Assembly (NCBI GenBank): GCA_016462305.1
Contig: JAEMTM010000004.1
Location: 1-34,067, forward strand
Origin: Sphingomonadaceae bacterium
GTDB taxonomy: Bacteria; Pseudomonadota; Alphaproteobacteria; Sphingomonadales; Sphingomonadaceae
Direction: 5' to 3'
DNA length: 34,067 bases
Position numbers and translations under genes: made by a program. Shown one piece after another: positions 6,451 to 14,556 of this stretch (position 1 is its first letter; the number at the start of each line of letters is the position of its first letter). The notes under the pieces were generated by a model, which worked only from the letters and a program-made list of their open reading frames with translations, had not been told where the DNA came from and searched no databases.

Positions 6451-7233
6451 ATGTCATTCAGACAGCAACTGGCATCACAATTGCCATATCTTAGGCGTTA
6501 TGCACGGGCATTGACCGGGTCACAGACACTGGGTGATGCGGCCGTGCGCGAAACATTGGAAGCGTTATTGGAAGCTCCTGAAGAATGGGATGAAGCAGCT
6601 CCGGCCAAAACCGAGCTGTTCAGAACATTTCATCGAATCTGGAACAGCGAAATGATTATGCCGTTCGAATCGCGCGGTCGCAGCGGTGTGATCGCGCAAT
6701 TTCCCGTACAGCGCCGACAAAGTTTGCTGCTGGCCACGGTTGAAGGTTTTACTTTCGCCGATGTGGGCGTGATTTTGGACATGAGCCAAGACGATGTGCG
6801 CCAACATGTTCAGGCGGCACGCAGCGCGATCGAAGATGCGCTGTCTGCGCGTGTGCTCATCATTGAAGATGAATCGATCATCGCGCTGCACATTAAGCAG
6901 ATTGTAGAAAGCCTCGGCCATGAAACAATCGCCATTGTGCGCACCCGGGCAGAGGCGGTGGCCAAGGCGCGTGACGAACGGCCAGAGCTTATACTGGCCG
7001 ACATCAGCCTTGCCGATGGTTCAAGTGGCATTGATGCCGTGAAAGACATATTGGCCGAACAGACGGTGCCCGTGATCTTCATTACGGCCTTTCCGGAACG
7101 CCTGCTTACCGGCGAACGTCCCGAGCCAACCTATCTGATAACCAAGCCTTTTGAACCGGAAACTGTCATCGCCACCATTGGTCAGGCGTTGCTGATGCAC
7201 CGCGATGTCGACATAAATTCAAAAGCTGCATAA
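6451..7233 (+). CDS. phyR: Anti-anti-sigma response regulator PhyR
   Basis: 260 residues with the diagnostic PhyR fusion. An N-terminal ECF-sigma-like domain (about 1-130) mimics EcfG and lacks functional DNA-binding wording. A C-terminal receiver domain (about 133-250) has acidic residues Glu139/Asp140, phospho-acceptor Asp184 (LADISLADG), Thr212 in the FITAFPERLL stretch of the FAT GUY receiver group, and Lys232 (TKPF). Phosphorylation opens the protein so that the sigma-like half binds NepR and releases EcfG. SD AAAGGGAG precedes the ATG. It is divergent from nepR-ecfG, with an EcfG-type promoter in front. A second GGAAC box and a candidate sRNA follow directly after the stop. Confidence 0.97.
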   Translation: MSFRQQLASQLPYLRRYARALTGSQTLGDAAVRETLEALLEAPEEWDEAAPAKTELFRTFHRIWNSEMIMPFESRGRSGVIAQFPVQRRQSLLLATVEGFTFADVGVILDMSQDDVRQHVQAARSAIEDALSARVLIIEDESIIALHIKQIVESLGHETIAIVRTRAEAVAKARDERPELILADISLADGSSGIDAVKDILAEQTVPVIFITAFPERLLTGERPEPTYLITKPFEPETVIATIGQALLMHRDVDINSKAA

Positions 7234-7240
7234 TTTTTTG

Positions 7241-7265
7241 GGAACAATGTCGCGACACTGTAGTT
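7241..7265 (+). promoter_or_regulatory. EcfG-type promoter of the candidate sRNA
   Basis: GGAAC (7241-7245), 16 nt, AGTT (7262-7265). One mismatch in the -10. It starts 8 nt after the phyR stop and points away from phyR into a region with no ORF but clear RNA structure. Confidence 0.65.
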
Positions 7266-7271
7266 TGCTTT

Positions 7272-7388
7272 TCGAAACAATTTTTTCAGGTCAACAAATG
7301 GGTAAAAGCAAATGTTGACCAGCTGGCTGCCCCCCCTTCTAGGCCAGCGTCCTAACACCCCGGCCTAAACGCCGGGGTGTTTCCTTTT
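7272..7388 (+). ncRNA. Candidate GsrN-like stress small RNA with C-rich loop
   Basis: The region between phyR and the convergent M23 gene holds three well-formed hairpins. First is GGTCAACA/TGTTGACC (7289-7296 with 7313-7320). Second is GCTGGC/GCCAGC (7322-7327 with 7343-7348), whose loop presents seven consecutive Cs followed by UUCU. Third is a perfect 11-bp terminator stem AACACCCCGGC/GCCGGGGTGTT (7354-7364 with 7371-7381) followed by a T-rich tail. An EcfG-type promoter lies immediately upstream. The predicted transcript is about 110-117 nt with its start near 7272. Caulobacter GsrN is a general-stress-sigma-dependent sRNA of similar length that pairs with target mRNAs through a C-rich loop. 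The primary sequence cannot be compared here, so homology is inferred from architecture and location. Confidence 0.7.
7354..7388 (+). terminator. Strong intrinsic terminator after the sRNA/phyR
   Basis: 11-bp perfect stem AACACCCCGGC / GCCGGGGTGTT, 6-nt loop, T-rich tail (TTTCCTTTT). Confidence 0.88.
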
Positions 7389-7415
7389 GTTTCCCGATCC
7401 GCCGATCAAGCCGCG

Positions 7416-8282
7416 TCAATTGGGTGGCAATAATAGCATCGGATCAATGCGGGCGCTGTTCCATTTCATGCCCCAGTGTAGATGCGGCCCGCTGGCTCTG
7501 CCCGTGGCGCCGACGCGGCCAATGACTTGGCCTTGCCGCACCAGGTCGCCTTCTTTGACCAGCAATTCGGACGCGTGCAAAAATGCACTGTTCAAACCCA
7601 TGCCATGGTCGATCATCAGCAAATGACCCTCCAAGGTGAAGGCATCATTGGCGGCAAGGGTGACCACGCCGTCGGCTGGCGCAACGAAATCCTGGCCTTG
7701 GGCAGCGGCGATGTCCATGCCATTATGATAGCTGCCCGGCGTGCCATTATAGATGCGCTGCGCGCCAAATAGGCCCGATATGCGGCCCGATACGGGACGG
7801 ATGAATGTTTGCCGCCAGCCTGCACTATCGCTGCGGACGGCGCGGGCTGCCGCAATCTGGGCAAGCTCTGCGCTGCGCCGCGCCTGAAATTCGGCGGAGC
7901 TTTTCGCGCCGCCGGTGAGGTTCGCGGCAACATTTTCGATGCGCCAATTGCCCGGAGCGACGGCGATATTGCGCTCCATCTTGCTGCCATCGGCGAGCGT
8001 CGCGACCAGCCTTGCCTCGTTCGGTGCGTCACGGTCAAAACCGATCAGGAAGAACCCGTCCGGACTAAGCTCTAACGCCACGTCGTCTAAAAACAGGCTG
8101 TGTGTCCCTTTGGGTGCGCGGCCGATGACAAGGCCGCCTTGCACAGCAGGGCCGGACATCGAGAAATCGGCCGGGTGTGTTTGGGAAGGAACCTGCGGCT
8201 GGGCGGACAGTTGAGATGCCGCAAAGGCAAGACCGATCAAAGCCGTGATGGTTACGCGCAAAAGCCGGCTTATGCCTGCCAA
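7416..8282 (-). CDS. Secreted M23-family (LytM-type) metallopeptidase
   Basis: 288 residues with a signal peptide or N-terminal anchor (about 1-27, cleavage likely at SAQ). An N-terminal beta-rich domain (about 40-125) is followed by a short coiled region and the C-terminal M23 domain (about 165-285). Zinc ligands and catalytic residues are in place: HNGMD (His186, Asp190), His236 and HLHW (His267, His269). It is expected to cut peptidoglycan cross-links or side chains in the periplasm, or to act as an amidase activator. The intact ligand set argues for an active enzyme. It ends 28 nt from the sRNA terminator and is preceded by the DUF2093 gene on the same strand (gap of 4 nt), so it belongs to the xseA-DUF2093-M23 run. 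Confidence 0.92.
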   Translation of the reverse strand: MAGISRLLRVTITALIGLAFAASQLSAQPQVPSQTHPADFSMSGPAVQGGLVIGRAPKGTHSLFLDDVALELSPDGFFLIGFDRDAPNEARLVATLADGSKMERNIAVAPGNWRIENVAANLTGGAKSSAEFQARRSAELAQIAAARAVRSDSAGWRQTFIRPVSGRISGLFGAQRIYNGTPGSYHNGMDIAAAQGQDFVAPADGVVTLAANDAFTLEGHLLMIDHGMGLNSAFLHASELLVKEGDLVRQGQVIGRVGATGRASGPHLHWGMKWNSARIDPMLLLPPN

Positions 8283-8286
8283 CCGT

Positions 8287-8538
8287 TCAGCCTTTGGCCA
8301 ATGCCGCGCGGGTGGATGCCTCTGCGCTCACATAGGGCTCCTGCTTGACGACGCTCCAGTAACGCAGCTCTTCCAACGCAATGGCTTGGCCGGTTACCGC
8401 GCACACGACATGGTCGCCTGCGGTCAGTAGACGGAAGCTATTGGCCATATAATGCAGGCGGGCGACTTTGTTTTTGGAAGACATCAGCATGGGCACATTA
8501 TGGCGCATCGACGCGTTATGGGCAATGCGTCGCTTCAT
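8287..8538 (-). CDS. DUF2093 domain protein
   Basis: 83 residues. The core VARLHYMANSFRLLTAGDHV and CAVTGQAIALEELRYWSVVKQEPY matches the DUF2093 family, a short conserved alphaproteobacterial domain of unknown function. The ATG at 8538 overlaps the xseA stop (ATGA), which supports this start and translational coupling, although the conserved part begins only around residue 20. The single conserved Cys and the absence of hydrophobic segments suggest a small cytoplasmic protein. It is commonly seen beside xseA. Confidence 0.88.
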   Translation of the reverse strand: MKRRIAHNASMRHNVPMLMSSKNKVARLHYMANSFRLLTAGDHVVCAVTGQAIALEELRYWSVVKQEPYVSAEASTRAALAKG

Positions 8539-9944
8539 CCATCGAACAGATTTCCCTGATTAACCGTCGGTATTTTGGGTTTGGGCGTTGAGGATCGCGG
8601 CGGGGTAGAGCCGTGGACGACGCTGCCGACTTCGCCATCGACGAACCGCAGGGTCACATCGCCCGCCTTCACTGCTGCGGCCCGCGACATAATGGTTTTG
8701 CCATCTGCATCGGTCACGCGGGCAAAACCGCGCTTCAGCGGGGCTTCGGGATGCAGGCTGCCGGCAAGCCGGGTAAGCGCATCCAGCCGTTGCTGCCCTT
8801 GTTCGACACGGCGGGTCAAAAGGCGCGGATGCAGCATCATCGCTGGCCCGGAATAGGCGATCTCCGCCTTGCCAACGCGGGAGCGTAGCGACTGGCGCAG
8901 GCGTTCGGCAAGATCATCGGTGCGTAACTGGTGCGGCGCGGCAAGGTCAGACAAACGCGGCATCAGTCGGCGTTGCGCCTCAAGCCGTTCCGCCGCCAGG
9001 TCCACACGCTTGCGCACTATGTTCGCGATGCGCAGACCCAATTGGCCGACGCGCTGCAACAGATCGCTGCGGACCGGAACCGCAATTTCTGCGGCAGCGG
9101 TCGGTGTTGGCGCACGCAGATCAGCCGCGAAGTCGCACAGGGTGGTATCGGTTTCATGCCCGACCGCCGAGATAATCGGTATCGTACAATTGGCGACTGC
9201 GCGGACCACGGCCTCATCGTTGAATGCCCATAGGTCCTCAATCGACCCGCCACCGCGTGCGACAATCACAAGGTCGGGGCGCGTGGCCGGGCCATCTTGC
9301 GGCATCGCGGAAAATCCGTTCACTGCCCGCGCTATTTGTGCCGCCGATCCTTCGCCTTGCACCAATACGGGCCAGATGATGACATGTGTTGGAAAGCGGT
9401 CGGCCAGCCGGTGTAAGATGTCGCGGATGACTGCGCCCGTGGGCGATGTAACCACACCGATGACGCGGGGCAGCGCCGGTAGCTTCTTCTTACGTTCGGG
9501 CGCAAACAGCCCTTCTGCGGCGAGGCGCGCTTTCAGCTTTTCAAACAAAAGCATCATCGCGCCTTCGCCTGCCACCTCAAGGCTATCGACGACGATCTGA
9601 TAATTGGAGCGCCCCGCATAAGTGGTGAGCTTGCCCGTGGCGACAACCTCAAGCCCATCCTCCGGCGCGAAAGGCAGCCGTGCCGCGCCCCCTTTCCACA
9701 TCACGGCATCGAGTCGTGCGTTATCATCTTTCAGGCAAAAATAGATATGCCCCGACGCCGCGCGCTTGAACCCCGAAATCTCCCCGCGCACGCGGACATG
9801 GCCGAATCGGTCCTCAACGGTGCGTTTCAGGGCAAGCGACAGTTCCGACACGCTCATCGCCTGGGCATTGTCGCCGGGTCGCTCCTCGGCTAACAGGCGG
9901 GCGACCTGTGGGTCGGCAGTTTCAAAGGGGTCATTTGCGGACAT
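8535..9944 (-). CDS. xseA: Exodeoxyribonuclease VII large subunit XseA
   Basis: 469 residues from the ATG at 9944 (an alternative ATG at 9960 adds MSKIF). An N-terminal OB-fold (about 15-115, with [35 protein letters not shown] and [13 protein letters not shown]) precedes the catalytic domain ([69 protein letters not shown]) and a helical C-terminal region. Together with XseB it degrades single-stranded DNA in both directions and helps mismatch and damage repair. XseB is not in the window. The start codon overlaps that of purD on the opposite strand. The track's start at 10085 would place over 140 nt of coding sequence antisense to purD and is rejected. Confidence 0.95.
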   Translation of the reverse strand: MSANDPFETADPQVARLLAEERPGDNAQAMSVSELSLALKRTVEDRFGHVRVRGEISGFKRAASGHIYFCLKDDNARLDAVMWKGGAARLPFAPEDGLEVVATGKLTTYAGRSNYQIVVDSLEVAGEGAMMLLFEKLKARLAAEGLFAPERKKKLPALPRVIGVVTSPTGAVIRDILHRLADRFPTHVIIWPVLVQGEGSAAQIARAVNGFSAMPQDGPATRPDLVIVARGGGSIEDLWAFNDEAVVRAVANCTIPIISAVGHETDTTLCDFAADLRAPTPTAAAEIAVPVRSDLLQRVGQLGLRIANIVRKRVDLAAERLEAQRRLMPRLSDLAAPHQLRTDDLAERLRQSLRSRVGKAEIAYSGPAMMLHPRLLTRRVEQGQQRLDALTRLAGSLHPEAPLKRGFARVTDADGKTIMSRAAAVKAGDVTLRFVDGEVGSVVHGSTPPRSSTPKPKIPTVNQGNLFDG

Positions 9945-11223
9945 GAATATCTTGCTCATCGGTTCGGGCGGTCGCGAACATGCGCTGGCGTGGAAGCTCG
10001 CGCAATCGCCAAATTGCGATACACTCTTTGCCGCGCCGGGCAATCCCGGGATCGCGCAAGAGGCAGAGCTGGTGGACCTCAACATCGCCGATCACGCCGC
10101 GGTCATCGCCTTTTGCGCGGGCCATGATATAGGCCTATTGGTGGTCGGACCCGAAGCACCATTGGTCAGCGGCTTAGGCGACAGCTTGCGCGATGCAGGC
10201 ATAGCGGTCTTTGGCCCCAATCAAAAGGCCGCGCAATTGGAAGGGTCAAAGGGCTTTACCAAGGATATGTGCGCCGCCGCCGGCATTCCGACCGCTGGCT
10301 ATGCCCGTTATGACAGCAAGGCGTCGGCCTTGGCTGGCCTCAATATGTTCGACGCGCCTTATGTGATCAAAGCGGACGGCCTGGCGGCGGGAAAAGGTGT
10401 GATTATTGCCGAAACACGGGCGGAGGCGGAGGCCGCGATCGACGATATGTTCGGTGGCGGTTTTGGGGATGCCGGTGCATCTGTCGTGATCGAAGAATTT
10501 ATGACGGGCGAAGAAGCGAGCTTTTTCGCGCTGACCGATGGCCGTGATGTTGTCGCCTTTGGCTCTGCGCAAGACCATAAGCGCGTGGGCGATGGCGATA
10601 TGGGTCCAAATACCGGCGGGATGGGGGCTTATTCGCCCGCCTTTGTGCTGACCGATGCACTGCAGGCCCAAGTCATGGAACGTATCATTAAGCCAACCGT
10701 GGCCTATATGGCGGCGAACGACATGCCTTATTCGGGCGTCCTGTTTGCAGGGCTGATGCTCACGGACGAGGGGCCAAAGCTGATTGAATATAATGCCCGT
10801 TTTGGCGACCCCGAATGCCAAGTGTTGATGACCCGTTTTGAAGGCGATCTGGCCGCGTTGATGTTGGCGGTTGCCACCGGAACGCTGGCGCAAGCGCAGG
10901 TTCCGGCATTTTCGCGCCAAGCGGCCTTAACCATTGTCATGGCGGCAAATGGCTATCCGGCTTTGCCGGAAAAAGGCGGGGTCATTCATCTTGCGGATGT
11001 GAAGGATGCAAAGATATTCCATGCGGGCACGGCGGACGTCGGCGGGCAATTGGTCGCCAGCGGTGGGCGCGTGCTCAACGTCACCGCAACCGGCGATACG
11101 GTTACGCACGCGCAGGCCGTTGCCTATGCCGCCGTGGACAGCATCGATTTTCCAGGCGGTTTCTGCCGCAGAGACATTGGCTGGCGCGAAGTGGCACGCG
11201 AGGAGGCATCCGGCACGGATTAA
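9943..11223 (+). CDS. purD: Phosphoribosylamine-glycine ligase PurD
   Basis: 426 residues from the ATG at 9943. The protein begins [19 protein letters not shown], the classical GARS N terminus, so the track's 9766 start is too long. ATP-grasp elements include [24 protein letters not shown], the [15 protein letters not shown] loop and the metal-binding stretch [14 protein letters not shown]. It catalyses the second step of purine synthesis, joining glycine to phosphoribosylamine with ATP. The start codon overlaps the xseA start on the other strand in a CATG palindrome, so each promoter must lie inside the other gene. The only SD-like sequence, AAGGGG, is about 12 nt upstream. Confidence 0.96.
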   Translation: MNILLIGSGGREHALAWKLAQSPNCDTLFAAPGNPGIAQEAELVDLNIADHAAVIAFCAGHDIGLLVVGPEAPLVSGLGDSLRDAGIAVFGPNQKAAQLEGSKGFTKDMCAAAGIPTAGYARYDSKASALAGLNMFDAPYVIKADGLAAGKGVIIAETRAEAEAAIDDMFGGGFGDAGASVVIEEFMTGEEASFFALTDGRDVVAFGSAQDHKRVGDGDMGPNTGGMGAYSPAFVLTDALQAQVMERIIKPTVAYMAANDMPYSGVLFAGLMLTDEGPKLIEYNARFGDPECQVLMTRFEGDLAALMLAVATGTLAQAQVPAFSRQAALTIVMAANGYPALPEKGGVIHLADVKDAKIFHAGTADVGGQLVASGGRVLNVTATGDTVTHAQAVAYAAVDSIDFPGGFCRRDIGWREVAREEASGTD

Positions 11224-11292
11224 CGGTTTCACGCGTCCATTTTTTGGCGTAATTGAACGTCCTATCTTTTTGGGATTTCAGGGAGGAAAACA

Positions 11293-12003
11293 TTGTCCAA
11301 CACTCTAATCATCATCATCGGTGCGGTTTTGATCGTTGCTATTTTATTGTGGGCGCTGCTTCGGCTGGGCGGCGCGAAGGAGAAAACGGACGGCGCGCCT
11401 AAAGACATATTGCCGCCGCCTGCGGCTGTTCTTGCACCGCCAGTCGCGCCAGTTGTTCAGGCGGCTGTGCCAGCGGCGCAGTTGGCCGAAGCTGAAGCTC
11501 CGTTGGAGGCCGCTGCACCGAAAAAAGCAGCCGCGCCCGAAATCACAGCGCCAAAAGCAGCGGCCAAGCCTGTTGCTGAAAAGGTAAAAAAGGCAAAAAA
11601 GGCAAAAGCACCAAAAGCTAAGGCAGAGAAGGTAGAAAAAGCCAAGGCGGAAAAAGCGCCCAAGGCCAAGGCGGAGAAAGCGCCAAAGGCCAAGGCGGAG
11701 AAAGCGCCCAAGGCAAAAGCGGCAAAACTTGCTCCAACATCATCGATCCCTGACAATCTTGAGCTGATCAAGGGCTTGGGTCCCAAGGTCAACAATTTGC
11801 TCAAGGGTCTTGGCGTAACCAGCTTTGCGCAGGTCGCCAACTGGACCGATGCCGACGTGGCGGACATAGATGCACAGCTTGGTGCCTTTGCTGGCCGGAT
11901 CACACGGGACAATTGGATCGACCAAGCCCAATTGCTTGCGGCAGGGGACATTGCCGGTTTTGAACAAAAATATGGCGCGTTGGGAAGTGGTGCCAAGGGT
12001 TGA
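11293..12003 (+). CDS. Membrane-anchored protein with Lys/Ala repeat linker and helix-hairpin-helix domain
   Basis: 236 residues. The start is a TTG with GGGAGG 6 nt upstream. An N-terminal TM helix (about 4-23) leads to a long Pro/Ala then Lys/Ala-rich segment (about 30-150) including three near-exact EKAPKAKA units. A C-terminal domain (about 155-232) has IPDNLELIKGLGPKVNNLLKGLG and FAQVANWTDADVADID...F.GRITRDNW. That domain resembles the helix-hairpin-helix module also attached to some alphaproteobacterial L21 and NADH-dehydrogenase-like proteins. The basic linker and HhH together could bind nucleic acid near the membrane, but this is inference. No enzymatic residues are evident. It stands alone downstream of purD. 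Confidence 0.82.
   Translation: MSNTLIIIIGAVLIVAILLWALLRLGGAKEKTDGAPKDILPPPAAVLAPPVAPVVQAAVPAAQLAEAEAPLEAAAPKKAAAPEITAPKAAAKPVAEKVKKAKKAKAPKAKAEKVEKAKAEKAPKAKAEKAPKAKAEKAPKAKAAKLAPTSSIPDNLELIKGLGPKVNNLLKGLGVTSFAQVANWTDADVADIDAQLGAFAGRITRDNWIDQAQLLAAGDIAGFEQKYGALGSGAKG
11650..11721 (+). repeat. Three 24-bp tandem repeats in the HhH protein gene
   Basis: Three in-frame 24-bp units encoding EKAPKAKA, differing only at a few synonymous positions (for example CCC/CCA, AAA/GAG switches). The flanking sequence (KAKAPKAKAEKVEKAKA) shows older degenerate units. Confidence 0.85.
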
Positions 12004-12060
12004 ATGTATAAACCGATGGAAAGGCGGCGCTGGGTAACTGGCACCGCTTTTGCGTTATCC

Positions 12061-12795
12061 CTATCTGCCGACGCGCTGTAACCCGGTGCCATGCATTTTG
12101 AGCCATTGGTCCGCCACCTTGCGGTTGCCTTCGTACAATGTGTCGAGCCACGCATAAAAATCGGCGCTATGGTTCATATGGCGGATGTGTGCGACCTCAT
12201 GCGCGATGACGGAGCGGCGCACATAGACGGGGGCCATGATCAGTCGCCAGCTCAGCGAAATAGTGCCATGGCTTGAGCAACTGCCCCAACGGCTCCGTGG
12301 ATCGCCAAGCGACAGGCGCGGGACTGGCGCATTTGCCTTGGCGCAATAAAATGCGATTTCCTTGGTAAATGTGGCGCGCGCTTCGGCTTTCAACCAACGC
12401 AGGATGCGCGCTTCAACCGACGATGCCGGGCCACCAAGACGCAGTCGGCCCTCATCACAATGGACGCTGCGCGGCCATTCCTCGCGCCATTCGATGACAT
12501 GGCCCTCGCCTTCAACCGCAATTTCGTTGCCTGGGGCGATGGGGGCGGCCTGCGCCACGCTGTTCAACCGCGTGGCAATCCACTCCCGCTTCTTGTGAAC
12601 AAAATCGAGCGCGATATTGGCGGGGGTGTAATGCGGCATCGTAATCCGGATTTCGCGTTTGATGGCATCGGCACGCATGGAAATGCGCTTTGCGCGGATG
12701 TTCCGGTGGATACGCACAGGTAGGCGCTCGCCTTCGATCACCACAATGGGGTCAGAGAGGCTTTTCGACAATATGGTTTTCAAGCGGTCCAGCAT
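12061..12795 (-). CDS. YgjP-like (M48/WLM-clan) zinc metallopeptidase
   Basis: 244 residues from the ATG at 12795. The track start at 13050 is antisense-like filler, and its upstream part is the UPF0260 gene in another frame. Features of the YgjP/DUF45 family are present: RRNIRAKRISMR-type N-terminal strand motif, SRWGSCSSHGTISLSWRL, then the zinc motif HEVAH (199-203) with a third ligand in HMNHSADF (His209). These proteins are thought to be cytoplasmic metallopeptidases of SprT-like fold, and their substrates are unknown. The start overlaps the end of the upstream UPF0260 gene by 44 nt, so a shorter start (for example a TTG nearby) is possible. Confidence 0.9.
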   Translation of the reverse strand: MLDRLKTILSKSLSDPIVVIEGERLPVRIHRNIRAKRISMRADAIKREIRITMPHYTPANIALDFVHKKREWIATRLNSVAQAAPIAPGNEIAVEGEGHVIEWREEWPRSVHCDEGRLRLGGPASSVEARILRWLKAEARATFTKEIAFYCAKANAPVPRLSLGDPRSRWGSCSSHGTISLSWRLIMAPVYVRRSVIAHEVAHIRHMNHSADFYAWLDTLYEGNRKVADQWLKMHGTGLQRVGR

Positions 12796-13186
12796 GCAGT
12801 TCCGATATAGCCCTATTTTGCACCGACATGCCAGCATCATGTATCGTCTGGCGATCTCCGCTGACCAAATAATGCCATTTGGGTAAAGGCTTATCTGCCG
12901 CACGGAGCACATAAGCGCATGTTGACGGCAGCCAGGCATAATCATCGATTTTGTTGGGCGTGAGCCGCAGACACTCCGGCACGATGGCCCTGCGGCCGCG
13001 ATAATCGGAACATTGACAGCTTTGCAGGTCAAGCAATTTGCAGGCGACATTAGTGGGATAGATGCGGCCGGTATCTTCGTCCTCCACTTTGTTGAGGCAA
13101 CATTTGCCGCACCCGTCGCACAAGGCCTCCCACTGCGCGCGATCCAGGCTTTCTAACGGCGCCTCCCAAAAGGGGACTTTGGTCAC
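12752..13186 (-). CDS. UPF0260 / YcgN family cysteine-cluster protein
   Basis: 144 residues from a GTG at 13186 (protein starts with VTKVPFWEAPLESL). This start is one nt after the SCO1 stop and corresponds to the usual family N terminus (FWE..L..L). The track's ATG at 13288 lies deep in the SCO1 gene. The metal-binding pattern CDGCGKCC, then CKLLDLQSCQCSDYRGR and PECLRLTP, is characteristic of the YkgJ/YcgN zinc- or iron-binding cysteine cluster. The biochemical role is unknown. It ends with the conserved WHYLVSGDRQTIHDAGMSV stretch, supporting the reading frame through the overlap with the next gene. Confidence 0.92.
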   Translation of the reverse strand: MTKVPFWEAPLESLDRAQWEALCDGCGKCCLNKVEDEDTGRIYPTNVACKLLDLQSCQCSDYRGRRAIVPECLRLTPNKIDDYAWLPSTCAYVLRAADKPLPKWHYLVSGDRQTIHDAGMSVQNRAISELHAGPLENHIVEKPL

Positions 13187-13187
13187 A

Positions 13188-13808
13188 TCAACGGACCCAT
13201 TTGGCCAGTTCCGCCTCAACCAAGGCAGGCGCGCCTTCATTGGCGTCGGTGTTGGGGACATCGGCTGGCATGATCGCCAATGGTTCACCCTTTGGCCCCA
13301 TCAAATAGGGCGTCTGGCTGTGGCTTATCAGGTAATTTTCCGGCGAGCTGCCGTCGACCCGGCTGGAATAGATGGCGAATTTCTTGGCGGCTTCGGCGAT
13401 TTCGGTGTCCGTGCCGGTCAGACCGATAGCGCGCGGATGAAAGGCGCTGACAAATTGTTTCAGCACCGCACTCGTATCGCGGGCGGGATCAACGGTAATG
13501 AAAATCGGTTGAATCTTGGCCGCCAAATCAGGGTATTTTTTCTCAAAAGATTTCAGGCCAGTCATGAGGTTCTGCATATCGGGCGTGCAGATGTCGGGGC
13601 AATTGGTGTAGCCGAAATAGACGATGCGATATTTGCCGTCGAATTCCTTAAAACTGCGCCTTTGGCCATCCTGATCCGTCAGCAGAAAATCGCCCCCGAT
13701 CGTGGCCCCCGCCAGCGGCGCTTCGCTCAGCGGCAGTTGCGCGGGGCCAGAGTCACATGCGGACAGGAGCAGAAGGGCGGATACGGCAAAAAGGGATGTT
13801 TTGTTCAT
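13188..13808 (-). CDS. SCO1/SenC-family copper chaperone lipoprotein
   Basis: 206 residues from the ATG at 13808 (an upstream ATG at 13823 would add five residues). A lipoprotein signal with lipobox LSAC (Cys18) is followed by a thioredoxin-like fold containing the copper-binding CPDIC motif (Cys70, Cys74) and the distal His163 (ISHSQTPYLM), the full SCO1 ligand set. VYFGYTNCPD and ITVDPARDT are family hallmarks. It likely delivers copper to the CuA site of cytochrome c oxidase, or has a thiol-redox role, in the periplasm. First gene of a minus-strand run with UPF0260 (1-nt gap) and the YgjP peptidase, and divergent from the ankyrin gene 50 nt away. Confidence 0.94.
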   Translation of the reverse strand: MNKTSLFAVSALLLLSACDSGPAQLPLSEAPLAGATIGGDFLLTDQDGQRRSFKEFDGKYRIVYFGYTNCPDICTPDMQNLMTGLKSFEKKYPDLAAKIQPIFITVDPARDTSAVLKQFVSAFHPRAIGLTGTDTEIAEAAKKFAIYSSRVDGSSPENYLISHSQTPYLMGPKGEPLAIMPADVPNTDANEGAPALVEAELAKWVR

Positions 13809-13858
13809 AGCGAGGCCAGTCATGGTCTGCTAAGACCGAGTATACAAGGATAATGGAC

Positions 13859-14518
13859 ATGGTTATGGGACAGATTCTGTTGAAAAAGACATTTTTTCTC
13901 GTTGCAGCGGTTGGGCTCATCTTGCCAGTCACCAGCGGTGTCGTTGCGCCTGCTGCCATGGCGCAGTTTTCGGACAGCTATAACTTCCTGAAAGCGGTTA
14001 GAGACCGCAAAGGTGAGGATGCCGAGAAGTTTCTGGCAGAACCTGGCACGGTCATCGTCAATACGCGCGATATTACCTCTGGTGAAACCGCTTTGCATAT
14101 CGTGATTCAGCGCCGCGATTCGACGTGGCTTGGCTATTTGCTGCAAAAGGGTGCCAATCCGAACTTGGCCGACAAAAAAGGTACGACGCCTTTAATGCTC
14201 GCCACGCAATTGGGCTATGTGGAGGGTATAGACGTGCTTACCCGCAGAAAAGCGCAGGTCGACCAAAGCAATCGAGCAGGTGAAACGGCGCTCATTCTGG
14301 CCGTCCAACTCCGCAATATAGAAGCCGTGCGGGCCTTGTTAAACGCAGGGGCCAACCCGGATAAAACCGACAGCCGGGCCGGATATTCGGCGCGTGATTA
14401 TGCCAGGCAGGATGGCCGTGCGTCGGAAATTTCTGCCCTCATCGAAAGTCATGGCAAAGCAGATGCCGCAAAAAAGCCCGCTGAACTGGACTTTTCGGGC
14501 ATTGAAGGGCCAAAATAA
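13859..14518 (+). CDS. Secreted ankyrin-repeat protein
   Basis: 219 residues. I favour the ATG at 13859 because AAGGA lies 8 nt upstream; the track's 13853 has only 2 nt spacing. A signal peptide (about 8-35, ending AAMAQ) is followed by ankyrin repeats. GETALHIVIQRRDSTWLGYLLQKGANPNLADKKGTTPLMLAT and GETALILAVQLRNIEAVRALLNAGANPD give at least three canonical units with TAL/TPL and GANP turns. A short Lys/Ala tail ends DFSGIEGPK. It is probably a periplasmic scaffold. Its binding partner is unknown. In other bacteria periplasmic ankyrin proteins often accompany redox or oxidative-stress genes, and SCO1 and msrB flank it here. Confidence 0.9.
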   Translation: MVMGQILLKKTFFLVAAVGLILPVTSGVVAPAAMAQFSDSYNFLKAVRDRKGEDAEKFLAEPGTVIVNTRDITSGETALHIVIQRRDSTWLGYLLQKGANPNLADKKGTTPLMLATQLGYVEGIDVLTRRKAQVDQSNRAGETALILAVQLRNIEAVRALLNAGANPDKTDSRAGYSARDYARQDGRASEISALIESHGKADAAKKPAELDFSGIEGPK

Positions 14519-14556
14519 CGGGCCAATAACGCGCTTCGCGATCCCGCCCGACTGAA

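Noticed and set aside
9766-9942. N-terminal extension of purD in the ORF track
   Set aside because: The extra 59 residues are antisense to xseA and absent from the PurD family, which begins [17 protein letters not shown].
12004-12060. Imperfect hairpin AAAGGCGG...CCGCTTTT between convergent genes as terminator
   Set aside because: The stem needs a bulge and a mismatch; too weak to list as a feature, though a terminator would be expected here.
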